From Pseudomonas kuykendallii (lineage in GTDB: Bacteria > Pseudomonadota > Gammaproteobacteria > Pseudomonadales > Pseudomonadaceae), in assembly GCF_900106975.1 (NCBI RefSeq), contig NZ_FNNU01000001.1, forward strand, positions 494,260 to 558,259: DNA of 64,000 nucleotides, written 5' to 3'. The notes under the pieces are model-generated. The model was not told the DNA's origin. It saw only the letters and a list, made by a program, of their open reading frames with translations, and did no database searches. The translations under genes were made by a program, and so were the position numbers. This document shows, one piece after another, positions 17,860 to 25,284 of the stretch (positions within the stretch are counted from its first letter, which is position 1; each line of letters starts with the position of its first letter).

Positions 17860-18525
17860 TCAAAGCACCTGGCTGTCGAAGCTCGAACGGCCGACCAGTT
17901 CCAGCTTCAGGGTGCTGCCCGAGGCGAGCGGCCCCACGCCCACCGGCGTACCCGTGGAGATCACGTCGCCCGGTTGCAGGCTGAAGTGGCTGGCGATGTG
18001 CTGGATCAGCGGCAGGATCGGGTTGAGCATGTCGCGGCTGTTGCCGTCCTGGCGCACTTCGCCGTCGATCACCAGGCGAATGCCGATGTCGCCCAGGTCG
18101 CCGATCGAATCGCCCGGAATGAAGGGCGCGAGGACGAAGGCGCCGTCGAACGACTTGGCCAGCTCCCACGGGTAGCCCTTCTCCTTCAGCTTGGCCTGCA
18201 CGTCACGCAGGGTCAGGTCGAGGGCCGGGGCGAAACCGGAGATGGCGTCGATGACTTCCTCTTCGCTCGGCGTGCGCGACAGCGGCTTGCCGATCAGCAC
18301 GGCGATTTCCGCCTCGTAATGCACCGAACCGCGATCCTGGGGAATGCTGAAGCCGCCAGCGATCGGCACCACGCAACTGCCCGGCTTGATGAACAGCAGC
18401 GGTTCAGTCGGCACGGCGTTGTTGAGTTCCTTGGCATGCTCGGCGTAGTTGCGACCGATGCAGACCACTTTGCCCATGGGGAAGTGGATATGGGTGCCGT
18501 CGACATATTGATGCTGGTAACTCAT
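17860..18525 (-). CDS. Fumarylacetoacetate hydrolase-family protein (YcgM-like)
   Basis: 221 residues, the size of single-domain FAH proteins such as YcgM/FAHD1 that act as acylpyruvases or oxaloacetate tautomerases/decarboxylases. VCIGRNYAEHAKEL near residue 21 and the metal-site acidic residues in VHYEAEIAVLIG match the family, as does the C-terminal VISTGTPVGVGPL. It is on the same strand as and downstream of the D-2-hydroxyglutarate dehydrogenase (114-bp gap), which hints at a role in 2-oxo/2-hydroxy acid clean-up. The exact substrate is not decided by sequence. Confidence 0.9.
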   Translation of the reverse strand: MSYQHQYVDGTHIHFPMGKVVCIGRNYAEHAKELNNAVPTEPLLFIKPGSCVVPIAGGFSIPQDRGSVHYEAEIAVLIGKPLSRTPSEEEVIDAISGFAPALDLTLRDVQAKLKEKGYPWELAKSFDGAFVLAPFIPGDSIGDLGDIGIRLVIDGEVRQDGNSRDMLNPILPLIQHIASHFSLQPGDVISTGTPVGVGPLASGSTLKLELVGRSSFDSQVL

Positions 18526-18639
18526 GGGGGCGACTCCTTGGGCAGGGGTGGAAGGAAAAACCGTTGGGGTTTCAGACCGCAGGCCGGGCCTGCGCCCGCC
18601 TGCGAAACTGCATGAAGCGCATCCCCGCGCCCGCGGCGC

Positions 18640-20046
18640 TCAGGCGAAGATCTTGCCGGGGTTCATGATGCCGTTCGGGTCGAACGCGGCCTTGATGGCC
18701 CTCATGTAGGCGATTTCCGCCGGCGAACGGCTGTAGGTCAGGTAATCGCGCTTGGTCATGCCGACGCCATGCTCGGCGGAGATCGAGCCGTTGTACTTCT
18801 GCACCGTCTCGAACACCCACTTGTTCACCGTGGCGCACTTGCCGAAGAACTCGTCCTTGCTGAGATTGGCCGGCTTGAGGATGTTCAGGTGCAGGTTGCC
18901 GTCGCCGATGTGCCCGTACCAGAGCACTTCGAAGTCCGGGTAGTTGGCGCTGACGATGCCTTCCAGCTCGGCCAGGAACGCCGGGACCTTGGACACGGTG
19001 ACCGAGATGTCGTTCTTGTACGGGGTGAACGGCGCGATGGTTTCCGAGAGGTCTTCGCGCAGGCGCCAGAGGTTGCGCAGCTGGGTCTCGCTCTGGCTCA
19101 TCACGCCGTCGATCACCCAGCCCTGCTCGACGCAATGCTCGAAGGTGGCCAGCGCCTCGTCGGCGCGCTGCTCGGTGATGGCCTCGAACTCGAGCAGCGC
19201 ATAGAAGGCGCAGCGGGTCTCGAACGGCGCCGGGATGTCGCCACGCTCGAGGATCTTGCCCAGCGCATTATCGGCGAAGAACTCGAAGGCGGTCAGGTCC
19301 ATCTTGCTCTGGAAGGCGTGCAGCACCGGCATGATCGACTCGAAGTCCGGCGTGCCGAGGACCATCGCGGTGAGGTTGGTCGGCTGGCGTTCCAGGCGCA
19401 TGGTGGCCTCGACGACGAAGCCCAGCGTGCCTTCGGCGCCGATGAACAGGTGGCGCAGGTCGTAACCGGTGGCGTTCTTCGCCAGGTCCTTGTTCAGCTC
19501 CAGCAATTCGCCCTCGCCGGTGACGACCTTCAGGCCGACCACCCAGTTGCGGGTCATGCCATAGCGGATCACCTTGATCCCGCCGGCGTTGGTGCCGATG
19601 TTGCCGCCGATCTGGCTGGAGCCGGCCGAAGCGAAGTCCACCGGGTAATACAGCCCGTTTTCCTCGGCGAAATTCTGCAGCTGTTCGGTGATCACGCCGG
19701 GCTGGCAGACCACCGAGCGGTCGGTGGCGTTGAAGTCGAGGATGCGGTTCATGTAGTCGAACGCCACCACCACTTCGCCATGCGCGGCGACGGCGGCGGC
19801 CGACAGCCCGGTGCGGCCGCCCGAGGGCACCAGCGCGACGCGGTGCTGGTTGGCCCAGCGCACGATGGCCTGCACTTCCTCGACGGTCTTCGGGAAGACG
19901 ATGGCGGACGGTGCCGGCGCGTAGTGCTTGGTCCAGTCCTTGCCGTAGGTGTCCAGCGACGCGCTGTCGGTCAGCACCTTGCCGGGCTCGACCAGGGTTT
20001 TCAGCGCTTCGATCAGGGCGGGGTCGATCAGGGCAGCATCGGTCAT
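18640..20046 (-). CDS. FAD-linked D-2-hydroxyglutarate dehydrogenase (D2HGDH)
   Basis: An FAD-binding oxidoreductase of the FAD_binding_4 / lactate dehydrogenase C-domain type, 468 residues from the ATG at 20046. The FAD-binding PMH segment is visible as LVPSGGRTGLSAAAVA, SSQIGGNIGTNAGGIKVIRYG and LFIGAEGTLGFV. The C-terminal GHIGDGNLHLNI and EHGVGMTKRDYL hold the metal and substrate residues. A second ATG at 20070 with AGGTGG upstream would add 8 residues. It is divergent from serA. In Pseudomonas this enzyme is known to reoxidise D-2-hydroxyglutarate made by SerA, pulling serine synthesis forward. The identity as D2HGDH rather than D-lactate dehydrogenase rests largely on that arrangement. 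Confidence 0.88.
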   Translation of the reverse strand: MTDAALIDPALIEALKTLVEPGKVLTDSASLDTYGKDWTKHYAPAPSAIVFPKTVEEVQAIVRWANQHRVALVPSGGRTGLSAAAVAAHGEVVVAFDYMNRILDFNATDRSVVCQPGVITEQLQNFAEENGLYYPVDFASAGSSQIGGNIGTNAGGIKVIRYGMTRNWVVGLKVVTGEGELLELNKDLAKNATGYDLRHLFIGAEGTLGFVVEATMRLERQPTNLTAMVLGTPDFESIMPVLHAFQSKMDLTAFEFFADNALGKILERGDIPAPFETRCAFYALLEFEAITEQRADEALATFEHCVEQGWVIDGVMSQSETQLRNLWRLREDLSETIAPFTPYKNDISVTVSKVPAFLAELEGIVSANYPDFEVLWYGHIGDGNLHLNILKPANLSKDEFFGKCATVNKWVFETVQKYNGSISAEHGVGMTKRDYLTYSRSPAEIAYMRAIKAAFDPNGIMNPGKIFA

Positions 20047-20251
20047 CAGTGCAACTCTCGTGTCGTTCATGCGCCACCTGAGAAGCTTTCAGGTCGCAGC
20101 CAAGCCAGAAAAAAGGAGATCATGTTAGCATGCGCTCCCCGTGGATCGCGCCTCCCAGGCGATTCCGGACGGTTTCACACGAGCAGCCCCGAGCTGCCGT
20201 TTCCTGCCACTTTTGCCGGCTTACCGGCTCCGGGACAACAGGTTCAAGCAG

Positions 20252-21481
20252 ATGAGCAAGACCTCCCTCGACAAGAGCAAGATCAAGTTCCTTCTTCTCG
20301 AAGGCGTCCACCAGAATGCCGTGGATACCCTGAAGGCGGCTGGTTACAGCAACATCGAATTCATCAAGACGGCGCTCTCCGGCGACGAACTGAAGAACAA
20401 GATCGCTGACGCCCACTTCATCGGCATCCGCTCGCGCACCCAGTTGACCGAAGAAGTCTTCGACTGCGCGAAGAAACTGGTGGCGGTCGGCTGCTTCTGC
20501 ATCGGCACCAACCAGGTCGACCTGAACGCTGCCCGCGAGCGCGGTATCGCGGTGTTCAACGCGCCCTACTCAAATACCCGCTCGGTGGCCGAACTGGTGC
20601 TCGCCGAAGCCATCCTGCTGCTGCGCGGCATCCCCGAGAAGAACGCTTCCTGCCACCGTGGCGGCTGGATCAAGAGCGCGGCGAACTCCTTCGAGATTCG
20701 CGGCAAGAAGCTCGGCATCGTCGGCTACGGCTCGATCGGCACCCAGCTCTCGGTCCTCGCCGAAGCGCTGGGCATGCAGGTCAGCTTCTACGACGTGGTG
20801 ACCAAGCTGCCGCTGGGCAACGCCACCCAGGTCAGCAACCTGCACGACCTGCTCGGCCAGAGCGACATCGTCACCCTGCACGTGCCGGAGCTGCCGTCCA
20901 CCCAGTGGATGATCGGCGAGCGCGAGATCCGTGCGATCAAGAAGGGCGGCATCCTGATCAACGCCGCCCGCGGCACCGTGGTCGAACTCGACGCGCTGGC
21001 CGAAGCGATCAAGGACGAGCACCTGATCGGCGCGGCCATCGACGTGTTCCCGGTGGAGCCCAAGTCCAACGACGACATCTTCGAGAGCCCGCTGCGCGGC
21101 CTGGATCGCGTGATCCTGACCCCGCACATCGGCGGTTCCACCGCCGAGGCGCAGGCCAACATCGGCCTGGAAGTCGCCGAGAAGCTGGTCAAGTACAGCG
21201 ACAACGGCACCTCGGTGTCCTCGGTCAACTTCCCCGAAGTCGCCCTGCCGGCGCACCCGGGCAAGCACCGCCTGCTGCACATCCACCAGAACATTCCGGG
21301 CGTGATGAGCGAGATCAACAAGGTCTTCGCCGACAACGGCATCAACATTTCCGGCCAGTTCCTGCAGACCAACGACAAGGTCGGCTACGTGGTCATCGAC
21401 GTCGATGCCACCTATTCCGATCTGGCGCTTGAGAAGCTGCACCAGATCAACGGCACCATCCGTACCCGCGTGCTGTTCTAA
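20252..21481 (+). CDS. serA: D-3-phosphoglycerate dehydrogenase
   Basis: First enzyme of serine synthesis, oxidising 3-phosphoglycerate and also reducing 2-oxoglutarate. It has 409 residues, the short three-domain type. The NAD motif GIVGYGSIGTQ is at about 154-164. The catalytic triad is Arg240 (INAARG), Glu269 (PVEP) and His292 (TPHIGGST). A C-terminal ACT domain (about 338-409) gives serine feedback. The ATG at 20252 was chosen from the conserved MSKTSLDKSKIKFLLLEG opening. It is divergent from the D-2-hydroxyglutarate dehydrogenase and is followed by a strong terminator. Confidence 0.97.
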   Translation: MSKTSLDKSKIKFLLLEGVHQNAVDTLKAAGYSNIEFIKTALSGDELKNKIADAHFIGIRSRTQLTEEVFDCAKKLVAVGCFCIGTNQVDLNAARERGIAVFNAPYSNTRSVAELVLAEAILLLRGIPEKNASCHRGGWIKSAANSFEIRGKKLGIVGYGSIGTQLSVLAEALGMQVSFYDVVTKLPLGNATQVSNLHDLLGQSDIVTLHVPELPSTQWMIGEREIRAIKKGGILINAARGTVVELDALAEAIKDEHLIGAAIDVFPVEPKSNDDIFESPLRGLDRVILTPHIGGSTAEAQANIGLEVAEKLVKYSDNGTSVSSVNFPEVALPAHPGKHRLLHIHQNIPGVMSEINKVFADNGINISGQFLQTNDKVGYVVIDVDATYSDLALEKLHQINGTIRTRVLF

Positions 21482-21497
21482 GCGCGGCGCGGCAATG

Positions 21498-21524
21498 AAA
21501 AGGGAGGCCTCGGCCTCCCTTTTT
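21498..21524 (+). terminator. Intrinsic terminator of serA
   Basis: The stem AAAAGGGAGGC / GCCTCCCTTTTT with a 4-nt loop lies 17 bp past the serA stop and ends in a T-run. It may also serve the convergent DUF523 gene because of the A-run on the other side. Confidence 0.9.
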
Positions 21525-21542
21525 CATGCGCGGGCGAAACGG

Positions 21543-22037
21543 TTAGCCGCGCCCCTCCAGCTCCGCCAGCGCCTGCGTCACCTCGGCGAACTGCCCCTCG
21601 TGGAACACCCGCACACCGGCCTGGCGCAGCAGCGCGGCGGTCACGCCTTCGCCATCGACCAGGGCGCCGGAGAAGCTGCCGTCGTAGTTCTGCAGGTTGC
21701 CGCAGGACGGGCTGCGCGCCTTCAGCACGGCCAGGCGGATGCCGTGCTGGCGAACCAGGGCCAGGGCGACCTCGGCGCCACGGACGAAGGCCGCGGTGAC
21801 GTCAGCGCCGTCGACGGTGAGTACCGGCAGGCGCCCGTCGAGTACCTCGGCGCCCTGCCCGCCGGGGATTTCCGCGGGCGAGCGCGGCGTCGGCAGGCCA
21901 CCGGCGACTTCCGGGCAGACGGCGACCACGCGGCCCTCGGCCTGCCACTGCCGCAACGGCGAGAACGGCCCATGGGCGCCGCCGTCATAGCGCACACGCT
22001 GGCCGAGCAGGCAGCGGCTGACGAGGAGCTTTTCCAT
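21543..22037 (-). CDS. DUF523-family protein, TudS-like desulfidase candidate
   Basis: 164 residues. Three conserved cysteines are Cys9 (SRCLLGQRVRYDG), Cys41 (CPEVAGGL) and Cys112 (SPSCGN). This is the arrangement that binds a [4Fe-4S] cluster in TudS, the thiouracil desulfidase of the DUF523 family. The protein is probably cytosolic and oxygen-sensitive. It lies 4 bp downstream of the 2OG-Fe(II) oxygenase gene and is very likely co-transcribed. Activity on thiolated bases is inferred from the family only. Confidence 0.85.
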   Translation of the reverse strand: MEKLLVSRCLLGQRVRYDGGAHGPFSPLRQWQAEGRVVAVCPEVAGGLPTPRSPAEIPGGQGAEVLDGRLPVLTVDGADVTAAFVRGAEVALALVRQHGIRLAVLKARSPSCGNLQNYDGSFSGALVDGEGVTAALLRQAGVRVFHEGQFAEVTQALAELEGRG

Positions 22038-22041
22038 GGGA

Positions 22042-22665
22042 TCAGAGGACGTTGTCGCTGCGCCGGCGAAACCAGCCGGTCAACGACAGGCGATCACGGC
22101 TGGCCGGCAGCACTTCGTGGGCGAACTCCGCGGAGACGAAGCAGGCCAGGGTGCCGGCCTCGGGCAGCACGTCGAGGCTGCGCGACTCGTCCAGGTACAG
22201 GCGCAGTGCGCCGCCCTGCTCCGGCAGCCAGTCCGGATTGAGGTAGAAGACCACGGTAATGGTGCGCAGGTCGTCGTCGCGGAAGCGATCGAAGTGGCGC
22301 AGGTAGTAGGCGCCGGGCGCGTAGAAGGCGAAGTGGCACTCCAGCTCCTCGAGGCCGAGGAACAGCTGGCGATTGAGCGCCTGGCGCAGCGCCTCCATGG
22401 CGTCCAGGAACTGCTCGCAGGCAGCCGACTGCCCGCCCTCGATCCACAGAATCCGGTCGCCCCGAATGCCCTCGACGATCGCCTGCCCGGCGGCCCGGCC
22501 GATCGCCGCCGGGGCCAGTTCTCCCGCGGCCGCGCGGGAACGGCACTCTTGCGCCAGTTCGGCGGTCAGAGACTGCGGGAGAAAGGCAGGCTGCTGCGAC
22601 CAACCCTGCACGGCAAGGTCATCGATCAGGGCTTGCAACGACGGTAGGTTCGGGGGGGTCGACAT
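22042..22665 (-). CDS. 2OG-Fe(II) oxygenase (prolyl 4-hydroxylase-like)
   Basis: 207 residues. The iron facial triad is visible as His124-x-Asp126 (LRHFDRF) and His183 (EFAHEVLP), with Arg192 (RDRLSLTGWFR) for 2-oxoglutarate. This matches the P4H-like / PKHD group of about 200 residues. The start at 22665 (MSTPPN) was preferred; an ATG three codons further upstream is equally legal. The target protein or small molecule is unknown. It is coupled to the DUF523 gene. Confidence 0.88.
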   Translation of the reverse strand: MSTPPNLPSLQALIDDLAVQGWSQQPAFLPQSLTAELAQECRSRAAAGELAPAAIGRAAGQAIVEGIRGDRILWIEGGQSAACEQFLDAMEALRQALNRQLFLGLEELECHFAFYAPGAYYLRHFDRFRDDDLRTITVVFYLNPDWLPEQGGALRLYLDESRSLDVLPEAGTLACFVSAEFAHEVLPASRDRLSLTGWFRRRSDNVL

Positions 22666-22779
22666 GCGCGGCATTCTAGCAGGCCGGATCGACGCGCAAC
22701 CGTCGCAGATCATCTCCCGCGCGCTCGACAATGCCGGCCACCGCCCCCGACAATACGTCCCCTGCCCACAGGAGCTTCC

Positions 22780-23529
22780 ATGCGCGTATTTCTCAGCCTG
22801 ATTCTCGTCTTCCTCAGCCTCGGCGCCCGCGCCGACGCGTACAGCGACCTTTACCAGGCCGCCGGCTGGCCGCAGCAACGCGCGCACTTCAGCGATGCCC
22901 TGGGCGCCGCCCAGCAGCGCTACCGCAGCACCCTGCCGCCGGCGGTCTACCAGACGCTGGTGGAGAACAGCAATCGGCGCTTCGCGCCGCAGGCGATGGA
23001 CCAGCGGGCGATCGGTGCGCTGCGCCAGAACCTGCCCCAACCGCAACCCGCGCTGGCCTTCTTCCAGGCGCCGCTGGGACGCAAGATCGTCGCCGCCGAG
23101 CAGCTCGCCACCCGCAGCGACCAACTCGCCCGCCACGCCAACGGCCTGCCGCCGATCGAGGCCAGCGCCACCCGCCGACTGCTGGTACGGCACCTGGCGC
23201 AGGCGATCCCGATTGGCGACGCCGCCGCGGAGGTCAGCCTGGCGCTGGCCGGCGTCGCGGCCGACAGCCTCAGCCAGATGATCCCCGGCCTGCTCGGCGG
23301 CGGTCAGGCGCAGGGCATGCTCGATGGCCAGCGGCAGCGGATGAAGCAGCAGATCGAGGGCAACATCGATAACACGCTGCTGCACGTCTACAGCGAACTG
23401 TCCGACCCGGAACTGGAGGAGTACGTCACCTTCGCCGAGTCGCCCGACGGCAAGCAGTATTACCAGGCCGCCCTGGCCGCCCTGCGCGCCGGACTGGCAG
23501 CGAACGCGACAACCTCGCAGGGCATCTGA
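22780..23529 (+). CDS. DUF2059-family secreted protein
   Basis: 249 residues from an ATG preceded by CAGGAG. A short Sec signal peptide ends at ARADA (about residue 20). Two DUF2059-type helical segments occur, the second with the typical YSELSDPELEEYVTFAESPDGKQYY. It is periplasmic or outer-membrane-associated and its function is unknown. It is divergent from the 2OG oxygenase gene and convergent with the hydrolase gene. Confidence 0.85.
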   Translation: MRVFLSLILVFLSLGARADAYSDLYQAAGWPQQRAHFSDALGAAQQRYRSTLPPAVYQTLVENSNRRFAPQAMDQRAIGALRQNLPQPQPALAFFQAPLGRKIVAAEQLATRSDQLARHANGLPPIEASATRRLLVRHLAQAIPIGDAAAEVSLALAGVAADSLSQMIPGLLGGGQAQGMLDGQRQRMKQQIEGNIDNTLLHVYSELSDPELEEYVTFAESPDGKQYYQAALAALRAGLAANATTSQGI

Positions 23530-23538
23530 TTCGCCCGC

Positions 23539-23563
23539 GCCGCACCGCCACGCGCGGTGCGGC
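23539..23563. terminator. Hairpin between convergent genes
   Basis: Arms GCCGCACCGC / GCGGTGCGGC (10 bp, perfect) with a 5-nt loop lie in the 48-bp gap between the DUF2059 and hydrolase stops. There is no T-run on either side. Confidence 0.5.
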
Positions 23564-23577
23564 AGGCGACGCCCCGC

Positions 23578-24525
23578 TCAGCCTTCGAGACGCTGGCTGA
23601 GAAACTCGAAATAGCGCTCGCGCAGCGCTTCCCTCTCGTTGGCCAGATGATGCCTGGCGTCCGCCAGCATCAGCACCTGCGGCGTGGCGAACTTGTCTTC
23701 CAGCACTTCGAGGTTGTGCCGCCAGTCGACGGTCAGGTCGGCGTCGCCCTGGATGATCAGCGGGCTGCGCCGGCTGCGCGGCGCGCCCTCGATCTTCGGC
23801 ACCCAGCGTGACAGCGCGCCGACCCAGGCGGTGGGCAGGGTTCGCGGCTGCAGCGGGTCGAGGCGATGGACGAAGTCGATGAATTCCGCGTCGCCGGAGT
23901 TGACGCTGAAGCGCCGCGGGATGGATTCGACGAAGGGCTTGAGCAGCCGATAGCTCAGCTGCGACCAGCCCCACGAACGCGGCCGCACCAGCGGCGCCAG
24001 GAGGATGGTTTCACCGAGCTGCGCCGCCGGCTCGCCGAGCAGCAGGTGATCGAGCAGGATCGCCCCGCCGGTGCTCTGCCCGCACAGGTGCCAGGGTTGC
24101 GGCAGATCCAGCGTCGCCGCTTCGGCGATCAGCCCCTGCAGCACGGTCTGGTACTCGGCGAAATCGCCGATGCTCGCACGCTCGCCGCTGGACAGCCCGT
24201 GGCCCGGCAGGTCGCAGGCGAGTACCGCGTAGTTCATTCGCAGCGCCCAGTCGATCACGTGGCGATACAGCCCCATGTGATCGTAGTAACCGTGCAACAG
24301 CAGCAGGCTGGCGACCGGCTTGGGCGGCAACCAGGCCTGCACGACGATCTGGTAGTCGCCGGCCTGGAAGCAGCCGAGCCGGCTGCGCACCTGCGGATGC
24401 CGCGCCACCGGGTCCAGCCCGTAGTAGTGGCGGTAGCCGAGCACCTGCGGCGCGTCCTCCTCGTCGGCGGACAAGCGCCTGAGCGCCAGGCGCAGGCTAT
24501 CGGGCTGGAAGGGAGGCGACGACAT
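23578..24525 (-). CDS. Alpha/beta hydrolase (serine aminopeptidase S33 / monoglyceride-lipase-like)
   Basis: 315 residues from the ATG at 24525. The oxyanion segment LLLLHGYYDHMGLYRH and the nucleophile elbow GQSTGGA (serine in the middle) are clear. Later acidic (QGDADLTVDW) and histidine (DARHHLANE) positions complete the triad. The closest pattern is Hydrolase_4, the lysophospholipase/monoacylglycerol lipase group. No signal peptide was seen, so it is probably cytosolic. The substrate is not known. Confidence 0.9.
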   Translation of the reverse strand: MSSPPFQPDSLRLALRRLSADEEDAPQVLGYRHYYGLDPVARHPQVRSRLGCFQAGDYQIVVQAWLPPKPVASLLLLHGYYDHMGLYRHVIDWALRMNYAVLACDLPGHGLSSGERASIGDFAEYQTVLQGLIAEAATLDLPQPWHLCGQSTGGAILLDHLLLGEPAAQLGETILLAPLVRPRSWGWSQLSYRLLKPFVESIPRRFSVNSGDAEFIDFVHRLDPLQPRTLPTAWVGALSRWVPKIEGAPRSRRSPLIIQGDADLTVDWRHNLEVLEDKFATPQVLMLADARHHLANEREALRERYFEFLSQRLEG

Positions 24526-24609
24526 GGGTACTCCGGGGACTCGCTTGACGTTCGACATTCTACCCGCGACGCCGGCATGGCAAGCTATGCCACCCTCGGA
24601 AACCGCCGT

Positions 24610-25191
24610 ATGCCCATGTCGCCGCGCCGCAAAATCGTTCTCGCCAGCCTCTTCGGCCTGATCTGGTTGATCGCCCTGCTGTTCGCGATCTGGTGGTACC
24701 AGGCGCGCTACATCCGCGCGTTCGACAACCGCACCACGCTGTTCGACGGCGGCAGCCTGCAACTGCCGGCACGCCTCGCCGGACCGGGGCCGGTGCGCCT
24801 GGTGCACTTCTGGGACCCGGCCTGCCCGTGCAACGTCGGCAACCAGCAGCACCTCGCCGAACTGATCGAGCGCTTCGCCAGCCGCGGCGTGAGCTTCTAC
24901 GCGGTGCAGAAGCCCGGCAGCACGGGCCATCTGCCGAAAGCGCTGGAGGCGTTGCAGCCGCTGGAGCAGTTGCCCGGTTCGGAAGACCTTCCGGCGAGCC
25001 CGGCCGTGGGCATCTGGGATGCAAACGGGCGACTGGTCTATTTCGGCCCCTACAGCGAGGGTGCCAGCTGCACCTCGGGCAACAGCTTCATCGAGCCGGT
25101 GCTAGAGGCACTGGCCGAGGGCCGCACGGTGAGCGCCACCAACACCCTCGCCGTCGGCTGCTACTGTCCGTGGAACGATACGGAAGACTGA
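24610..25191 (+). CDS. DUF6436-type membrane-anchored thioredoxin-like protein
   Basis: 193 residues starting at MPMSPRRKIVL; an ATG two codons on (24616) is an alternative. A single N-terminal membrane anchor (about residues 8-30) is followed by a periplasmic thioredoxin-like domain with HFWDPACPCN. That motif is a CPC rather than the usual CxxC. A second cysteine cluster GCYCPWN sits at the C-terminus. It resembles the DUF6436 family, whose function is not established. A redox or metal-handling role is possible but unproven. Confidence 0.75.
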   Translation: MPMSPRRKIVLASLFGLIWLIALLFAIWWYQARYIRAFDNRTTLFDGGSLQLPARLAGPGPVRLVHFWDPACPCNVGNQQHLAELIERFASRGVSFYAVQKPGSTGHLPKALEALQPLEQLPGSEDLPASPAVGIWDANGRLVYFGPYSEGASCTSGNSFIEPVLEALAEGRTVSATNTLAVGCYCPWNDTED

Positions 25192-25284
25192 TCTCGCAGT
25201 ATTTGCGCCGCGGGGCACCACCCCGCCGCCCTCCGCGCACGGCAGAATGCGCAACGGATCAGCCCATAACAACAAGGAACACCG

